Assembly: GCF_048128805.1 (NCBI RefSeq)
Contig: NC_136005.1
Coordinates: 4,721,852-4,785,851 of the forward strand
Direction: 5' to 3'
Length of the DNA stretch: 64,000 nt
Source of the DNA: Centroberyx gerrardi
Lineage: Eukaryota > Chordata > Actinopteri > Beryciformes > Berycidae
Shown in pieces: positions 1 to 12,330 of this stretch. The position numbers were made by a program, and so were the translations under genes. Within the stretch, counting starts at the first letter, position 1; each line of letters begins with the position of its first letter. Under the pieces are notes generated by a model. It was not told the origin of the DNA, searched no databases, and saw only the letters and a program-made list of their open reading frames with translations.

Positions 1-426
1 CTGAAATAGTGCTCTATGATGCTCTAAATGCTGTTTCAGAGGCTTTCCCATCCTGCCAAGAAGGGGCTGCATGCCCTGATGAAGGTCAACTAGACCGAAA
101 GCTTGGTTAAATAAAGAAACTCGCATGGACACGAGTGTGCAGAAGTTTTGTTCCTCTGCTCCTCTACTGTGATTTATTTTGGCCTCGAGCAAAAATAGTA
201 GTCGAGTGTGCGGTGATTTCTTTCTATAGCCTCCTGCCAAGAATAAAATTCTGTGGGAAACACTGACTACTTGTATTTTTTGGAAATGTTTGGCATGAAA
301 ATATTCAAATTTAAATATACAGTACAGAATATCAGCACAAAATATTGGCTTTCACAGCTTCAAGGCTATAGCAGCTTCAATCTAAAAACTTTCAATCTCA
401 ATCTAAAAATATTGATATCAGTAGTG
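1..426. repeat. Interspersed repeat family D (second copy near 53395)
   Basis: The words TCTAAATGCTGTTTCAG.GGCTTT, AGAATAAAATTCTG.GGGAAACACTGA and TTTGGCATGAAAAT recur at 53395-53600 in the same order. No coding potential. Family name not recognised. Confidence 0.55.
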
Positions 427-590
427 GAAAAATAAAAACAAATCCAAGGCACTCTCCTCTGTATAAAGTAAAAAATCCTTTATTATTCTTGGCTATTTAA
501 TATATTCATATTTTTTATATAGCCAAGAATAATAAAGGCTTTTTAACTGTATACAGAGGAAAGTGCCTTGGATTTGTTCTTATTTTTTCC
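427..590. mobile_element. Foldback element, possibly two Penelope-like tails in inverted orientation
   Basis: The left arm (about 431-500) is the reverse complement of the right arm (about 520-588). The tips read CCAAGGCACTCTC and its complement, and AATAATAAAGG lies toward the centre. The same tip occurs in the foldback element at 25985-26140. Confidence 0.7.
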
Positions 591-599
591 TCTACATAT

Positions 600-715
600 G
601 GACTGTGGTGCGGGGTTCAAATCCGGCCCAGGACCTTTGCCGCATGTCACCCAATATTTCCTGTCTCTCTCTACTTCCAGCTATCTAATTAAAAGGTAAC
701 AATGGCCCAAAAAAT
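600..715 (+). repeat. tRNA-derived SINE fragment
   Basis: GGGGTTCAAATCCGGCC matches a Pol III B box (GGTTCRANYCC). It is followed by a CATGTCACCC..TTCCTGTCTCTCTCT tail region typical of fish SINEs. No A box or cloverleaf. A reverse-oriented relative lies at about 39820-39950. Confidence 0.6.
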
Positions 716-734
716 GATCTCATAAAAAAGCCAT

Positions 735-990
735 ATCCGTGGAAGCGTAGCCGGCACAGAGCGATGTTCAGGACTCAGAACATCTCGTAATGCGCCCGCT
801 GCTCGCCCATCCACACTGCGCTGCCTGAGAGTCGCCGCCGGCACCGAGTCGAACACACTGGCCGCGTCTTCGCCGAGGCCGAGGAGGACGGAAAAGACTT
901 GGACGGGCTTCCCTTCCGCCCTGCTGCTCCGGCCCGGCTTTGTTCCTCAGATCAAGTGCAGAGGGAGAGGATGAGGAGAGACGAAGCCGG
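735..990. other. CpG-dense patch in CAMSAP2 intron, unidentified
   Basis: High CpG content in otherwise AT-rich intron. Both strands stay open for about 60-75 codons without a convincing start, and I recognise no family in either reading. Candidates are an alternative promoter, a noncoding RNA start or a retained exon. Confidence 0.4.
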
Positions 991-1067
991 TTTGATGTTG
1001 GGAAGTATCTTTTTTTTTCTCTCTCCCTGCCTGGCGCTCAGGTTAGGGAGCTTTCTGTACCTCAGCT

Positions 1068-1421
1068 CGTGTGTGTGTGTGTGTGTGTGCGTGTGTGTGT
1101 GTGTGTAATGCAGGGGCTTAGATATGCCGTATGCCTGCTTGTATGAATTCAACCCTTCAGTATTCTCTGCCTCAGAGCTTGGCAATGCTCATCACTACTA
1201 CAACCCCCACTACACACACACACACACACACACGCTAGCTCCACATATACACACAATCATACACATTGCACATACGCAAGCGAAAGCACCCCCGCTCTCC
1301 CACCCACCCACCCACACACACACACACACCCTGCCTGCTGGAGTGTAACCATGGAAACGCAGCGCCTGCTCAATAGGGGTTGGGATGGAAGGCAGCGGGA
1401 GAGAGAGAGAGAGAGAGAGAC

Positions 1422-1460
<39 letters not shown>
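1068..1460. repeat. Microsatellite cluster (TG)n, (CA)n, (GA)n
   Basis: TG repeat at about 1068-1107, CA repeats at about 1213-1235 and 1313-1329, and an interrupted GA repeat at about 1397-1460. Apparent Ser/Leu, Cys/Val or Arg/Glu ORFs here are repeat translations. Confidence 0.9.
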
Positions 1461-1767
1461 AGGAAGAAGTGCATTCACCTCTATTCATCCCCTATATACA
1501 TGGATTGATGAATCAATTAAAAACTAAATTAATAAGCACTCTTTATCGAGTGCTAACATGGATATATAATCCATGTGTAGCAGCAGTTTTGCCATATCCA
1601 ACACATAATGCAGAGAATTTCGGTGCACATGAAAATGAATGTAGACTAATACTTTACTTTCATTCATCTCAACGCGGGCGGAAATCCTCCTTCCCCAAAA
1701 CATAAGAGCTTAAATTTACTTACAATGATCACAAATGACATTTACTTCTTTTTACAATTTAGGAATA

Positions 1768-2292
1768 TAGCAACTGATAATGCACTAACTGCTGCATAAT
1801 GCAATGTAATAACTTGTTAAAATGTATTACAATGTCCCTCTAAAATTCTGACTTCATAAGGGGTGTGACATACTTTTAACTGATGACGTAATAATAATAT
1901 TGACTAATAACGTGGTTATTATTCAAATGTTTTAATTGATTTTCAAATAGAAACTAACAACACCTTTGACAAACGTGCTCAATTCCCACAGTACAAACAG
2001 AAAATGTACCAAAAAAAGGCTAATAATGTGATGAGTCGTAAGAATAAGAAGACTGTAACAGCTCAAGTTATCACAATATTGGCGAACATTATTATTACAT
2101 CATCAGTTAAAAATGTTACTCCCCATATGAAGTCATAAGCACTGGTTATAGCAATAATATGATGTTATTACATTATCCACCAATGTATTATATTAACAGG
2201 TTTTCTACATTTTCAACCTATTTAGACGGACATTTTATTACATTTTGATAAGCTATTATATTATCCAGCAGTTATTACATTATCGGTTGCTA
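1768..2292. mobile_element. AT-rich MITE with long terminal inverted repeats
   Basis: The left end TAGCAACTGATAATGCACTA and the right end (GTTATTACATTATCGGTTGCTA) are inverted with few mismatches. A second inverted block inside (about 1846-1897 versus 2087-2137, sharing GACTTCATA..GGGG and TTAACTGATGA.GTAATAATAAT) extends the fold. No transposase. Confidence 0.7.
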
Positions 2293-2663
2293 CAAGGTGT
2301 GATGGCCCATCATGTATACATGTATACTTGTACTTGTAGTGTGTGAATGTTCAGTCTAGTGTCACACAGTGCGCCCTGTCTGTGAGCTCCTGTTACATTC
2401 TGTCCTGCACCTAGTGTGTCAGTCCTGCATTATCCAGCTGTCTTGTAATGTGTCAGCACCAATTAACCAGGTCAACTTTCTTGTGCGCCTGTTGCACTTG
2501 GCAAATTTGAATCATTCTGATTCTGATCCTCACTTATTAGACCACCTGCACTTTCACTTCAGCAGGAGACCTGGGTCAAATACTATTAGAGCTACTTTAA
2601 TTCTGTAACTAAATCCCCTTACATTTTTGTTAGCACTCAGCTGCCGTTAAAGTGAGATGTGAA

Positions 2664-2940
2664 AGTATTCTGGTAGGTCTTTCAAGGGAAAAATCCTCTG
2701 CTGCACAGAGAATGCATTTTAAATAAAAATTTTAAATAAAAAGAAGAACTGGGTAGTTAGCATGAGCAGCGATAGCCACCATGGCTGAACAGACAAAGAA
2801 AAGAGCGCCACCTACAGAAACTCAAACTTCATCAGCAGAAAATCCAAGCTCCGCCCACACTGTTTGATTGACAGGTGATCTCTGGGATGTGCAACACAGA
2901 AACACCACAGCAATGAGCGCTGAACAACAAAGATGGAGAC
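2664..2940 (+). repeat. Interspersed repeat family A, copy 1
   Basis: Shares CTGGTAGGTCTTTCAAGGG, AGAGCGCCACCTACAGAAAC, CACTGTTTGATTGACAGGTG and AACACCACAGCAATGAGCGC with 34494-34790 and, in part, with 52310-52475. Non-autonomous; class not established. Confidence 0.7.
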
Positions 2941-4699
2941 TACTTTAAGGCCAGATGAGTTTTCACTTCATTTACATTATTCCAGCTGTGGGCCACTGAG
3001 GCTAAATGAATGTAAAGCTAACAGCATATTTAGAAGTAATACACACAGCGTATAGCATGTGTATTACTGTAAAATGGAGCCTTCATCACTGTATACAAGC
3101 GCAGGAAAAATAGATGTGTTCCACCACAGGGGAGAAGTGGGCCAATATTTACACTCAGGCCCGGCGCTGCGTGGCTCAAATGAGAAACCTCTCCATCTCA
3201 GCAGGGAGGGAAATTAAAACCAGCCACCAGCCATATGCTGGTAAAATTAGGCTGCGGCTAGTGAATTTGTCAACTCCAACAACCACTTTGGCAGGTAGCA
3301 ACCATCATTTGGAGGTTCTGTTCTATTCTAAACATCTAATTTTCAGGTAAAACAATGAAAGTGTCAGGTGGCATTATCAAGCTACTGCTGCCTACAGAAG
3401 GAAAAAGGTTTCTTGTCTTGCTCATCATAGATCAAAGATGTCATATGGGAAAGGAGGTAGATACAGCCTTCCTACTGGAAAACACCATTCCCGTCAGCTT
3501 TCAGGTGGCAAATACTAATTGTGAACTTGGGTTTTGCTGATGGACTCCACAAACAAGGAAATACCTGCAGTCAAGTGTAAAGAATGATAGATTAATTTCA
3601 AGTAAAATGATCAAAACAAATGATTTTCAGCACAGTAGTCATTTTATGATCACACTCTGACACAACTACTCGCTGGATTTTTCATTTGTGGTTGATATTA
3701 CAGTGTTTTACTGTAAAACATGAACTCAGATGTATCACTCACCAAGTGCATGAGTGTTAAATGTCAAAAAGATCATAAAGAGCAACCAAATTCAACAGAA
3801 AAGAGAATTGGACGGCTTCAAACCAGTTCAACGGTGTGAACACTTCCAAGGTTTGCGTTTAACCGCCAAGTAGTTCCAATTTGTTCCCATTTGACATGAA
3901 CACAGCATTAGACTTCATGAGGAAACCAGGAAGATGTCGCAACCGCAGCTGATCGATTGATTGAATTCATTTGAGAAATCAAATTAGAATCCACAAACAA
4001 CAATATAGAATCACAACTATCATGAAAGTGCCTTATTTCCATTTTTGGTATTTGTGGTCCTTAAATGGTTTGGCATGCAGGCAGAGAGAAAAAGCTGATT
4101 AGGGAAACATCCATTTGCATCAAATTCTCCAGATCCATCAAGATTGCATCTGGTGCCTCGATGCCATGAGGCAAAATGAAAATGCTGATACCCGACAGAT
4201 TAAACTGTTTACTTACAGCGTTCCAACTCCACATGCTGCCGCCAGAAGATGTAGTACAAAGCTAAATTTATGCCAGTTTCTTCTCTTCTCTTCATGTTTT
4301 AAATTGTGTTGTTTTGTATTTTACTTTTGCATTATATTCTATTGTATTAGATTCTAAATGCTGTCCTGAAGTCTTTATCCACAGATCGCTATTCAGAAGA
4401 TCCAACAACCTAGATATAATTATTAAGAAGAACTAAGCCTGTTCTTCTCTAATTACTCATCAGGCCATTTATTTCCCTTCATCAGTGTTACTTGTGGAAG
4501 GCTGCTCTGTTCATCTGCTGTTTCCTACCCTCTTTGCTTCAGAAATTACCCACAGTATTATGCTGCACACTCCATTTGCCATCAAGAAGCAACCATTTTG
4601 CCCAACAGCTGCGTTGCCTCGCTCATTGTCAACAACTTTGTTTTCAGCAAGTGTGCAAACAGGCGACACAATAGGATGCTTCCATTTGTCATGATAACT

Positions 4700-4860
4700 G
4701 GAACAGGGTGGGCTAGTCTTTACAGAGACCGTCCCACAGATGAAAGGTCACAGCTTTGATCCCTGCAGCAGCACATGTGTCCAGTGGAGGAGTCCTTAAA
4801 CAAGACACCAAACACCTGTCCAGTCACTGTAAGTTGTTACAGCAGCATCAGTTGAAAGCC
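4700..4860 (+). repeat. tRNA-derived SINE fragment
   Basis: GGCTAGTCTTTACAGAGACC, then GGTCACAGCTTTGATCCCTG (B-box-like), then a CACTGTAAGTTG end. Same family as 16415-16580 (CTAGAGGATTAAGAGACCGT, TAGGTTTGATCCCCA). Confidence 0.6.
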
Positions 4861-6770
4861 TAAGAGTGCGATCACACCTACAGTCAGTTTTCTTTGGTCC
4901 AAACCAGAGTGGAAAAGTTTACTTTGTTGCATTTTTGTATTTGGTTCGTTTAGGTTCACACTGCAATTAAAACCAAACCGAGGCTTGTAAACAAAAGTCA
5001 CACGGACTCGCAAGCAGCTTGTTTATTGGACAGAGTTTTGGTGAACCGTCATCCTGCCAGGTTAGAGGTTTTGGCAGCAGGGGAGTCAATACAAATCTGA
5101 TTCCAGTTCCTATAACTTTGTCTGCACGCTTCTTCTCTGGTGTTCATTCCAGGAAAGAACATGTGAGGAAATAACTGAATATGATCAGTCCAGACTTCAT
5201 TTTGTTCTGCTAGGCTTTCCAGGCATGAGGGACATCATCTGTCTCCTTCTACCCATAAACGCTTGCTTTTTGGGATTGTTTCCTGTAGTTGGTAATTTAT
5301 TTGCCATGGCTGTGAAGAATCACACTAACTTTAACAATAAAACATCCACATTTTTGCATAAAATGACTCTAGGAGCTAGGTTTGGTGTTTTATTTCTTTC
5401 ACTCTAAAGCAGCAAGGCTCCAATCAAAGCTACAAAATAAATCCCTTCTCATAAACGTTAACCATGCATTTGCCATTAATGTGGGATTTGAAAGCATTCT
5501 CTTACATTAGTGCGACTATAAACCTGCCTGTTTTATGGCTCTTATGACATACACTCCCTGTCACACACACACCTCTGCCCCCATATATCCAACTGCTGTA
5601 CAGCAGCTCAGAAACCATATAAGGTCCTGTGCCTACCACTCCTGTGATAGCACGAGAGCGGGGAAGACGTATAAGAGTCTGATTTATACAGAATATAATA
5701 TGCTGGCAGGAACGTGACCTATTTACCTCAGCCTTATTAAATATTAAAGATATGACAGTCAAGGCTGAGTTTTTGAATAACATGGTTTGGAAGAACATCG
5801 ACGATGGTCAAAGAAGCTGGGAGTTTTGTTCCAAGATAAATCTAGACATACATATTTTTGGACATTTATATCTACAATACATCCCCATTGTTATCCTGTG
5901 GAAGCACTATGCACCTTGATAAAGAAGCTGATACTCTGTTTGTGTGATCCAGTTCTTCCTTCGGGTTAAATTTACATGGGGAGTTTTGTTCCAGAGGGTT
6001 AGAGATCCAATAATCCACTAAAAAGTACTGAAAGCACAAAATTAAATCAAATTCTGGTAACTTGAGTCCTTCACTGAGAAAACTGACACTTAAACAGACT
6101 TCAGGTTATGATTTTTTTCCGCCAAAATGTATCATGTAGCATTTTGGTAATAAACTCTTCTGTGGAAAACGAGAGTTCTTCAGTCTCTCTGTCATCTTTC
6201 TCCCTTCTTCTACCTTTATCTCGGCATTAAAGACTCCTGAATGCAAAGCACCGGTTCCATTAACCACCTATAGTCTGTACCCACACACTCAGGGCTGTGC
6301 GCACACACACACACACACACACACAATTCATTTAAGGCCATCATCTAGACCGCCATGCTTTTGTCTATTCCCTGCTTTCAATAAACACACAAACAGCCAT
6401 CATCTATTATGCATCAGACCACAAGAGACAAATGATCTCACAACCGCAAAATGGACCTTGGGGGATGGCAGAGGTGTTTTTCACACTCCTCAGCATAACT
6501 TCTCCATGGTTCTAGGGTTAGATTGGTTTTATATTGGTTTGTCCATATATCGAGCCGTTATTGGCCTTTTATTAAATATCGGATAAGTCTGGAAAACATG
6601 CAATGAAATGTGTTTACTTGGCACATTTTATTTATTCATTTAATTGTTATAATTGTGATTGTTGATTATGTTTTTTGGAGATTAATTCTTCATTGGAAAA
6701 CAGTAATGTATCCCAGAATTTCCATTGAGTCACCCTGTACAAAGCTTTGTACCGTGTACCGCCACTTTGA
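4860..6770. other. CAMSAP2 intron, no gene seen
   Basis: AT-rich. A possible MITE remnant starts near 4865 (GTGCGATCACACCTACAGTC.. TTTGGTCCAAACCAGA), and there is a CA microsatellite at about 6301-6325. No supported exon. Confidence 0.5.
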
Positions 6771-7132
6771 AAAGTGAGGCCGGGTAAAAATATTGATTAT
6801 CTAATTAATTGCTATTTTTATTCGGACAATCTGATATCAATTCTTAAAATCCAGAGATCGATCTTTTAATTTATGTCTTATTTCAGTTATTAACGTTATT
6901 TGTAGTGGGCCTCCCCTCCTCCAACTGTCAATGTTAAACATTAACATTTTTAGTAATGCACCATATTATAGAAGGTGCCTGTGCAGTTCACAGCATTAAT
7001 TCTACGATCATTTCTTTCATACCTAACCAGTATTGGTATTGCAATTGAAGTACCCCTAATTGAATCGATATTGAAACGAATCGATATCGAATCAAAACAT
7101 TGTGAATCGAATCAGTGCTGACACCCAGCCCT
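6770..7132. mobile_element. hAT-like MITE remnant
   Basis: The right end CTGACACCCAGCCCTG, preceded by ATCGATAT..AATCGATATCGAATC, is a common fish MITE end. The left end is decayed. Related TIR words occur at 33236-33542 (GAGCTGGGTACC.. / ..ACACCCAGCC). Confidence 0.45.
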
Positions 7133-7779
7133 GTTGAAAAGAACCCAAAATGACAACATAGTACATCAATGTCAGCAATTAAAGCCTTTTGGTAATGACT
7201 TAGCTATCATCATGCTCACATCCGCGCCTCATGTGGGCTATAATGTGCAATGCTATAATAATATTTCCAGATCCTCCGCCCACCTCCACATCTCTCTCTC
7301 TCTCTGTGAGCACTACAGGTGGGGGAGAGTGTCAGCAATACAGAATGTGTGTAGGCGACTGGGTGGGCGGCAACTGCAATTTGGATCCTGCGTCTTCACA
7401 TGTGTGAATCCATCACAGAGCCAAAGAAAGAAGGATGAGGGGGCAGAAAAGTGACAAAGAGAGAGAGAGAGAGACTGCAATGCAGAGAGAGCTGATTTGC
7501 CAGCCTGGTGAAAATGTGACTAAATGTGCTCAAACATGACATATGTCCTTATGTAAGACATCGCAACTCGTGCGAAAACATACTCTGAGCAGACATCAGC
7601 AGCACTGAAAACTGCTGTGGATTCTGACCTGCTCAAAACCATCTCAAACATCATCCTAAAAAACATATCCTCAAGTTGCTTATTCTGAAAATTTCCGATA
7701 ACTGATCCAAACTGCTGGCGTAAAGAAAATCCTTCTCTCTGCTTAAAATGTCATGCAACAGCATTTTATTACATTTCAC

Positions 7780-7910
7780 TGCATTTAGCTGAGTGCAGCA
7801 GGTAGGTGCTCAGTGTCTTGCTCAAGGAGACTGTGGCAGCTGCAGGAATCAAACCTGTGACATTTATGTTATAAGACAGTCTTTCAAACCATTAGACCAC
7901 CCTGCCACAC
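7780..7910 (-). repeat. SINE fragment, reverse orientation
   Basis: AATCAAACCTGTGAC is the complement of a B box, with flanking GTGTCTTGCTCAAGGAGAC and AGACCACCCTGCC words also found in the SINE fragments at 34210-34395 and 47335-47500. Confidence 0.6.
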
Positions 7911-8424
7911 AATGTCCACCCCGATGTCTTTTCAGTAAATCTCCCTCCTCCCCCCCTGCAGATGTCCCGCCCCCACGCACAGCTCCACCCGGACAGCTTG
8001 TCCCGATCGACTCGTCAACCTTGAATCTTGGGGAAAAAAAAAAGTCTTCGTCTTAAATAATAGACGACCCGCCTCCTGAGCTGACATTTCATTTGCTGCA
8101 GCAGGCACGCAACGCTCAGTACGCATAAACTGTGCGTCTCATAGTAACGTCCTGATAGCGAACGATATCAGTCGTTTTCGTTAATCCCATTCAGTTGATT
8201 CAAGGCAAATTGTGAGAAATCTCCATCTAACAGCTTTCATCTGTTACTACGAGTAAAACCCTCAGCATTGATCACAACTCGACGATGCAGACTTCTTTCT
8301 ATATACAGTGAATCAAGATGTCTTTAATTGTGCTGCCTTGATGTAGTGCCAGTAATGATTCAACTTTGATCTGTAAAATGTGTGAAATATCTGCGTGTGA
8401 GCCTTCAACGCTGCTATAATTATG

Positions 8425-9055
8425 AAAGCAAGGGGGAGGAAGATGGATGGCGGGAAGATGGAGGGAGGTAGGGGGAGGAGGGATGGAGGATGGAAGGGAA
8501 GGGAAGGCGTCAGGAAAAGAATGAGGAATGAAGGTAGAGGGAAAGAGGGAGGGAGACAGATGTGTTGAGGAGGAATGGAAGGAGAGAGAGTGCAAGGGTG
8601 TGTGGGAAGGAGGGAAGAAGTGAAGGAGGAATGGAGGAAAACGATGGAAGGAGGGAAGGAAGGAGGATGGATGGAAGGAGGGATAGAGGATAGAAGGAGG
8701 GAGGAGGGAAGTAAGAATGGAGAGAGGGAAAGAGGGAGGGACACAGGGGGGTTGAGGGAGGGAGGAGGGAAGGAGGCAGAGAAGGAGGTGGGAAGGTGAG
8801 AGGGAAAGAAGGATAGAAAGAGGATGGATGAGAGGCTGGGTGGGAAGAATAGAGGGAGAGAGGGAAGGAGGATGGATGAAGGAAGGATGGAGGATAGAAG
8901 GAGGGAGGGTGAGAAGGAGGCAGGGAAGAAATAATAGAGGGGGGAGAGGTATGGAGAATGAATGGGAGAAAGGAAGTAGGGGAAGGAGGGAAGGAGAGTA
9001 GAGGAAGGGAAGGGAGGAAGGAGGGAGAGAAGTGGGGAAGGAAGACAGGGAGAAT
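8425..9055. repeat. Long polypurine GGAA/GGGA minisatellite-like tract
   Basis: About 630 nt of nearly pure A/G on the plus strand built from drifting GGAAGGAGGGA, GGATGGA and GAGAGGGA units. The 260-residue Ser/Pro/Leu minus-strand reading is a by-product. A shorter related tract at about 9197-9266 is separated from it by the retroelement-like tail below. Confidence 0.85.
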
Positions 9056-9196
9056 GTGTATATACAGTATATATGCCTATATGTATTTGTACCATTTGTA
9101 CTGTTTTCCTTATTTAAAACTTGCTTTTATGTGAAGCACATTGAGTTTCCCTGTGTAGGAAATGTGCTATATAAATACAATTTTACTTACTTAAGA
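9056..9196 (+). repeat. Retroelement 3' tail splitting the polypurine tract
   Basis: GTGAAGCACATTGAGTTTCC and GAAATGTGCTATATAAATAC are typical of the 3' ends of fish non-LTR elements and their SINEs. Followed by a short TTAC repeat. Confidence 0.5.
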
Positions 9197-9299
9197 TAAG
9201 AGGGAGGGAGGAAAGGAGGGATAGAGGATAGAAGGAGAGAGGGAAGTAAAAATGGAAGGAGGAGTTTCACACTCCTCTGCCAGGTCTCTTTCACATTTG

Positions 9300-11560
9300 C
9301 GACGAACACGCTAACACAGAAACAATGTCGCTCTCTGGCAAAACCCTTCAGAGTAAAATCCTCATTCAACTCCAAATGTCAAAATGTTTTGTAAAGAATG
9401 TAGAAACTACTGTAAGTTGGAAATGTTGAGGAAAAAAAGTTTAAAAAAAAAAAGTAATCCCCCTGACAGACAGTAATCCATCAGAATCCCTCAGGTTCAC
9501 GGCACTAGCTGTGGGTGCTGCTGGGTTAAAATGCTAGAGAATGCATGGACACACACATGTACACACATGAGCACAAACACACATAGACATACACACATAT
9601 CACACATGCATGCACAACGCAGATATGAGAAAGAGGCAGCAAGCTAGGCTTATGAAAAATCACTGCTAGTTTCTGGAGTGTAGTACAATGTTAATTCGCC
9701 TAATAACATGGCTCCTAAACTGCCTGTATGGGCTTATAGTCAGGCTTTAGCATCAAAAAAGCTGACTCATGTATTCCAAAGCGCCAAACAGAAACGCTTA
9801 CATAAGAAAAATCAGCATCAAATTCCACTTTATATAAATTTAAATGATATGATTTGAATGTGATTTTATTTGTGAGATGAGACAAGACTTTTTACTTGTA
9901 TGTAAGTGTAAATCCCAACAAAACTTTAAATAACTTTTAAATTAGCATCATCAAGAAATTAAAACCAGCGAGACTCTTCAAACAGACTGCAGGCATAGCG
10001 GCACACTGTGTGCTAATCATTTCTCAATTGCAGTTCACTCAAGCAATAAAAGCCTCCTATTGAGACATCGACTGGAAATAATGAGGATCCCTCACTCTCG
10101 CTCAATAGGCGGCCTGCGAAGTCACCTCTGTGCTGAGCTGAGCTCCGACACAGAAGGACACAGATGAGCTACCAAGATGGAGAGAGATGACAGGAAGACA
10201 CGGGGCAGCGGGAGCCTGAAGGTCTGAAAAGTGAGCTCGTCACAAGAACCGGTTTGAATCCCCAGACAGGCTCGCGAAATCTGTGTGGGTGAAGTCAATG
10301 AGTAATACTCAGGGATGGGACAATATATCGAAATTCAATATATCACAATATAAAAATGTGACAATACGTATTGTGGGGCAGAAAAATGAACTGCGATATC
10401 AGCTCCATTTTATTCTGCTGTAGTAATCACAAATGAGACGGCTTGACCATCACAATTTCACAAGCTATTATATTTTTTACATTCTAGCAAGCCGATGCCA
10501 TTGTATTTGTGGTGTACAAGCGTGTGAGTATGTGAATGTGTGTAACCTTTCCTCTTCCTGCAGCTGTGTTCCTAGTAAACTTGCCTCTTCAAAAAATGTT
10601 AAAAGACAGGAGAGAGGGAATGAGGAAAGAGAGAGTTATGAGCATGAAACAGGCCTCAGGGAATGAGGAAAGAGGAAAGTCACGAAGGCTGTAAAGCAAA
10701 ACAAAATCAAAGATGATGACAGACGGACCGGGTTCAAATTCCACAACGACTCTTGGGAATACACTGAAATAGAGAGTTGGATAATTGCCTAGATGGTGAT
10801 GACCGCCATGACATAATAATAACCTGATGCTCACAAAACAGTTAACTGTGTTTTGTCTACAAGCCACAGTGGCTGGTAAATCCCAAAATGAACTGGCCTC
10901 TGATTATTTTACCAGCCAGAATACAAAAGGACTTCTGGACGATGGTTGGTTGCCGGCCAAAGTGGCTGGTAGAGTGGACGGACTTATCAGTCACACCCTG
11001 CGGCTGGTGGCTGGTGATAATTGGGTGTTAATTTGGCCGGTGGCCGGTGGTGATGTCACACCCTGCTTCCCACTCTGCTCATGAGAGAGAGTCCTAAAAT
11101 GAAATGGCATGACACTGTCCAGCAATTCTCAGGAACCCCACCGTTCAGGTTCCTGCCAATAATAAGAAACCGACAGTATGGGACTTTTTCTCACTGAGAT
11201 GATTAATGACAGCTGGAGAGACAGAGAACAACATTAACTTCCGCCTAGTGGTCAGCCTAAGTCAGCAAGACTAGGATATGGAAAGACCCAGGGTAGGGGA
11301 AGCCAAAAAAGGTGCGTTTATTCACCGAAACAAAAACCTAAACGAAGATGGCGATAACCAACAAAAACAATCGAAATTGTAATTTTGACTACAGCAATGT
11401 CCAAATCACAAGAGGCTGCAGGGTTTTTCCTCAGAGGCAAAGGTTTGAGAAAGCCGCCTAAATGACTAATTCTCTAATTCTCCCTGGCCTATAAATCAGG
11501 TTGCACATCGTCAAAAGTCTTTTCATCATATTCAACCCAGGTACATTCTAAGGCTTGGCA
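9300..11560. other. CAMSAP2 intron with repeat fragments, no gene seen
   Basis: Contains B-box-like words at about 10249 (GGTTTGAATCCCC) and 10728 (CCGGGTTCAAATTCC), a MITE remnant at 10312-10410 (GGGATGGGACAATATATCGA) and a GGCTGGT-rich repeat at 10868-11070, related to 61003-61140. No exon supported. Confidence 0.5.
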
Positions 11561-11564
11561 CCTC

Positions 11565-11962
11565 ACTTTTAAAGCTGTAATATGCAGCTTTTTTGACATG
11601 TGTGTTCATGCCTAAATCCCTAATTGAAATTGAAATTGGCTTTTCAGTGACGATAGTGACATTTTGGGGCGTATACCACTGGCTTTGGGTGTTCGCCATC
11701 TGCTTCTTCAACACCTGTGGAGGCTTCACGGATGCCACTTGTGTTTGTCTTACATCATTCTGTTCTACGATTGATTGTGGATTAGTTCGATCTAGTTAGG
11801 CCCATTCTCTGTAAAGTCCTTTGCTTGTGATAAAGGGCAATAGAAGTAAATGAATTTGAACTTGAACTAGATGCCATTTCAAGGTAGACAGCTCATCAAG
11901 ATGAGTGACAGGTGTTGGGGCGGGAACTTGACCAACTGAGGCGGGGAGGGAGAGTTTTATTG
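11565..11962. mobile_element. Decayed relative of the 37337-37838 TIR element
   Basis: TAAAGCTGTAATATGCA, CCTAAATCCC, GGCTTTTCAGTGACGATAGT and TTGGGGCGGGAACTTGACCAACTG recur in the same order in the better-preserved element in KIF14 intron 10. The right TIR is lost. Confidence 0.6.
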
Positions 11963-12070
11963 TCTCAAGTATTGAAAAGCAAAATTATGGATAAAGAAAT
12001 ATGTCCAAATGTATAATAAGTCATGTTTCATTCCTAACAGCCAGCCCACAAACTTCCCCCAGTCTCTTAC

Positions 12071-12330
12071 CATCTGGAGAGGCCTCTTGCGCAGGTCCCT
12101 CTCGGTGACGAGTCGCTCCTGGTCGGTGACGTAGAGTCCCCGCTGGGCCAGAGCCTGGATGACGGCGTCGTGGCCCAGCAGCGGCTTGGCGGCGTCGCTC
12201 TTCAGGATGAGGCTGCCGGCCCTGCAGTACAGGTCTGCAGACAGGAGGAGGCTCGTCACCGGCGGCTTCAGGTGCTCCTGGTCGTACTGGTCGGTGTAGA
12301 AGGGGTCCCTCAGGTCTGCTGGGACGCTGT
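12071..12330 (-). CDS. camsap2: CAMSAP2 coding exon 2
   Basis: 260 nt, residues 47 (split) to 133, ending exactly on ATG (Met) before GTAAGAG. It encodes DSVPADLRDPFYTDQYDQEH and on to RDLRKRPLQM, nearly identical to the vertebrate family. Base composition is clearly more GC-rich than the flanking intron. Confidence 0.93.

Noticed and set aside
8313..9095. 260-residue minus-strand Ser/Pro/Leu-rich reading
   Set aside because: It is the complement of the polypurine tract; low complexity, no domain, no splice or promoter context.
9000..9266. CRISPR-like spacing of GGAGGGA units
   Set aside because: Vertebrate intron; units drift continuously and there are no unique spacers of fixed length.
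1..12070. Further CAMSAP2 exons left of exon 2
   Set aside because: I looked on the minus strand for the expected next segment (SAHLAMID..., MYWINK) and found nothing; the exons are assumed to be outside the window.
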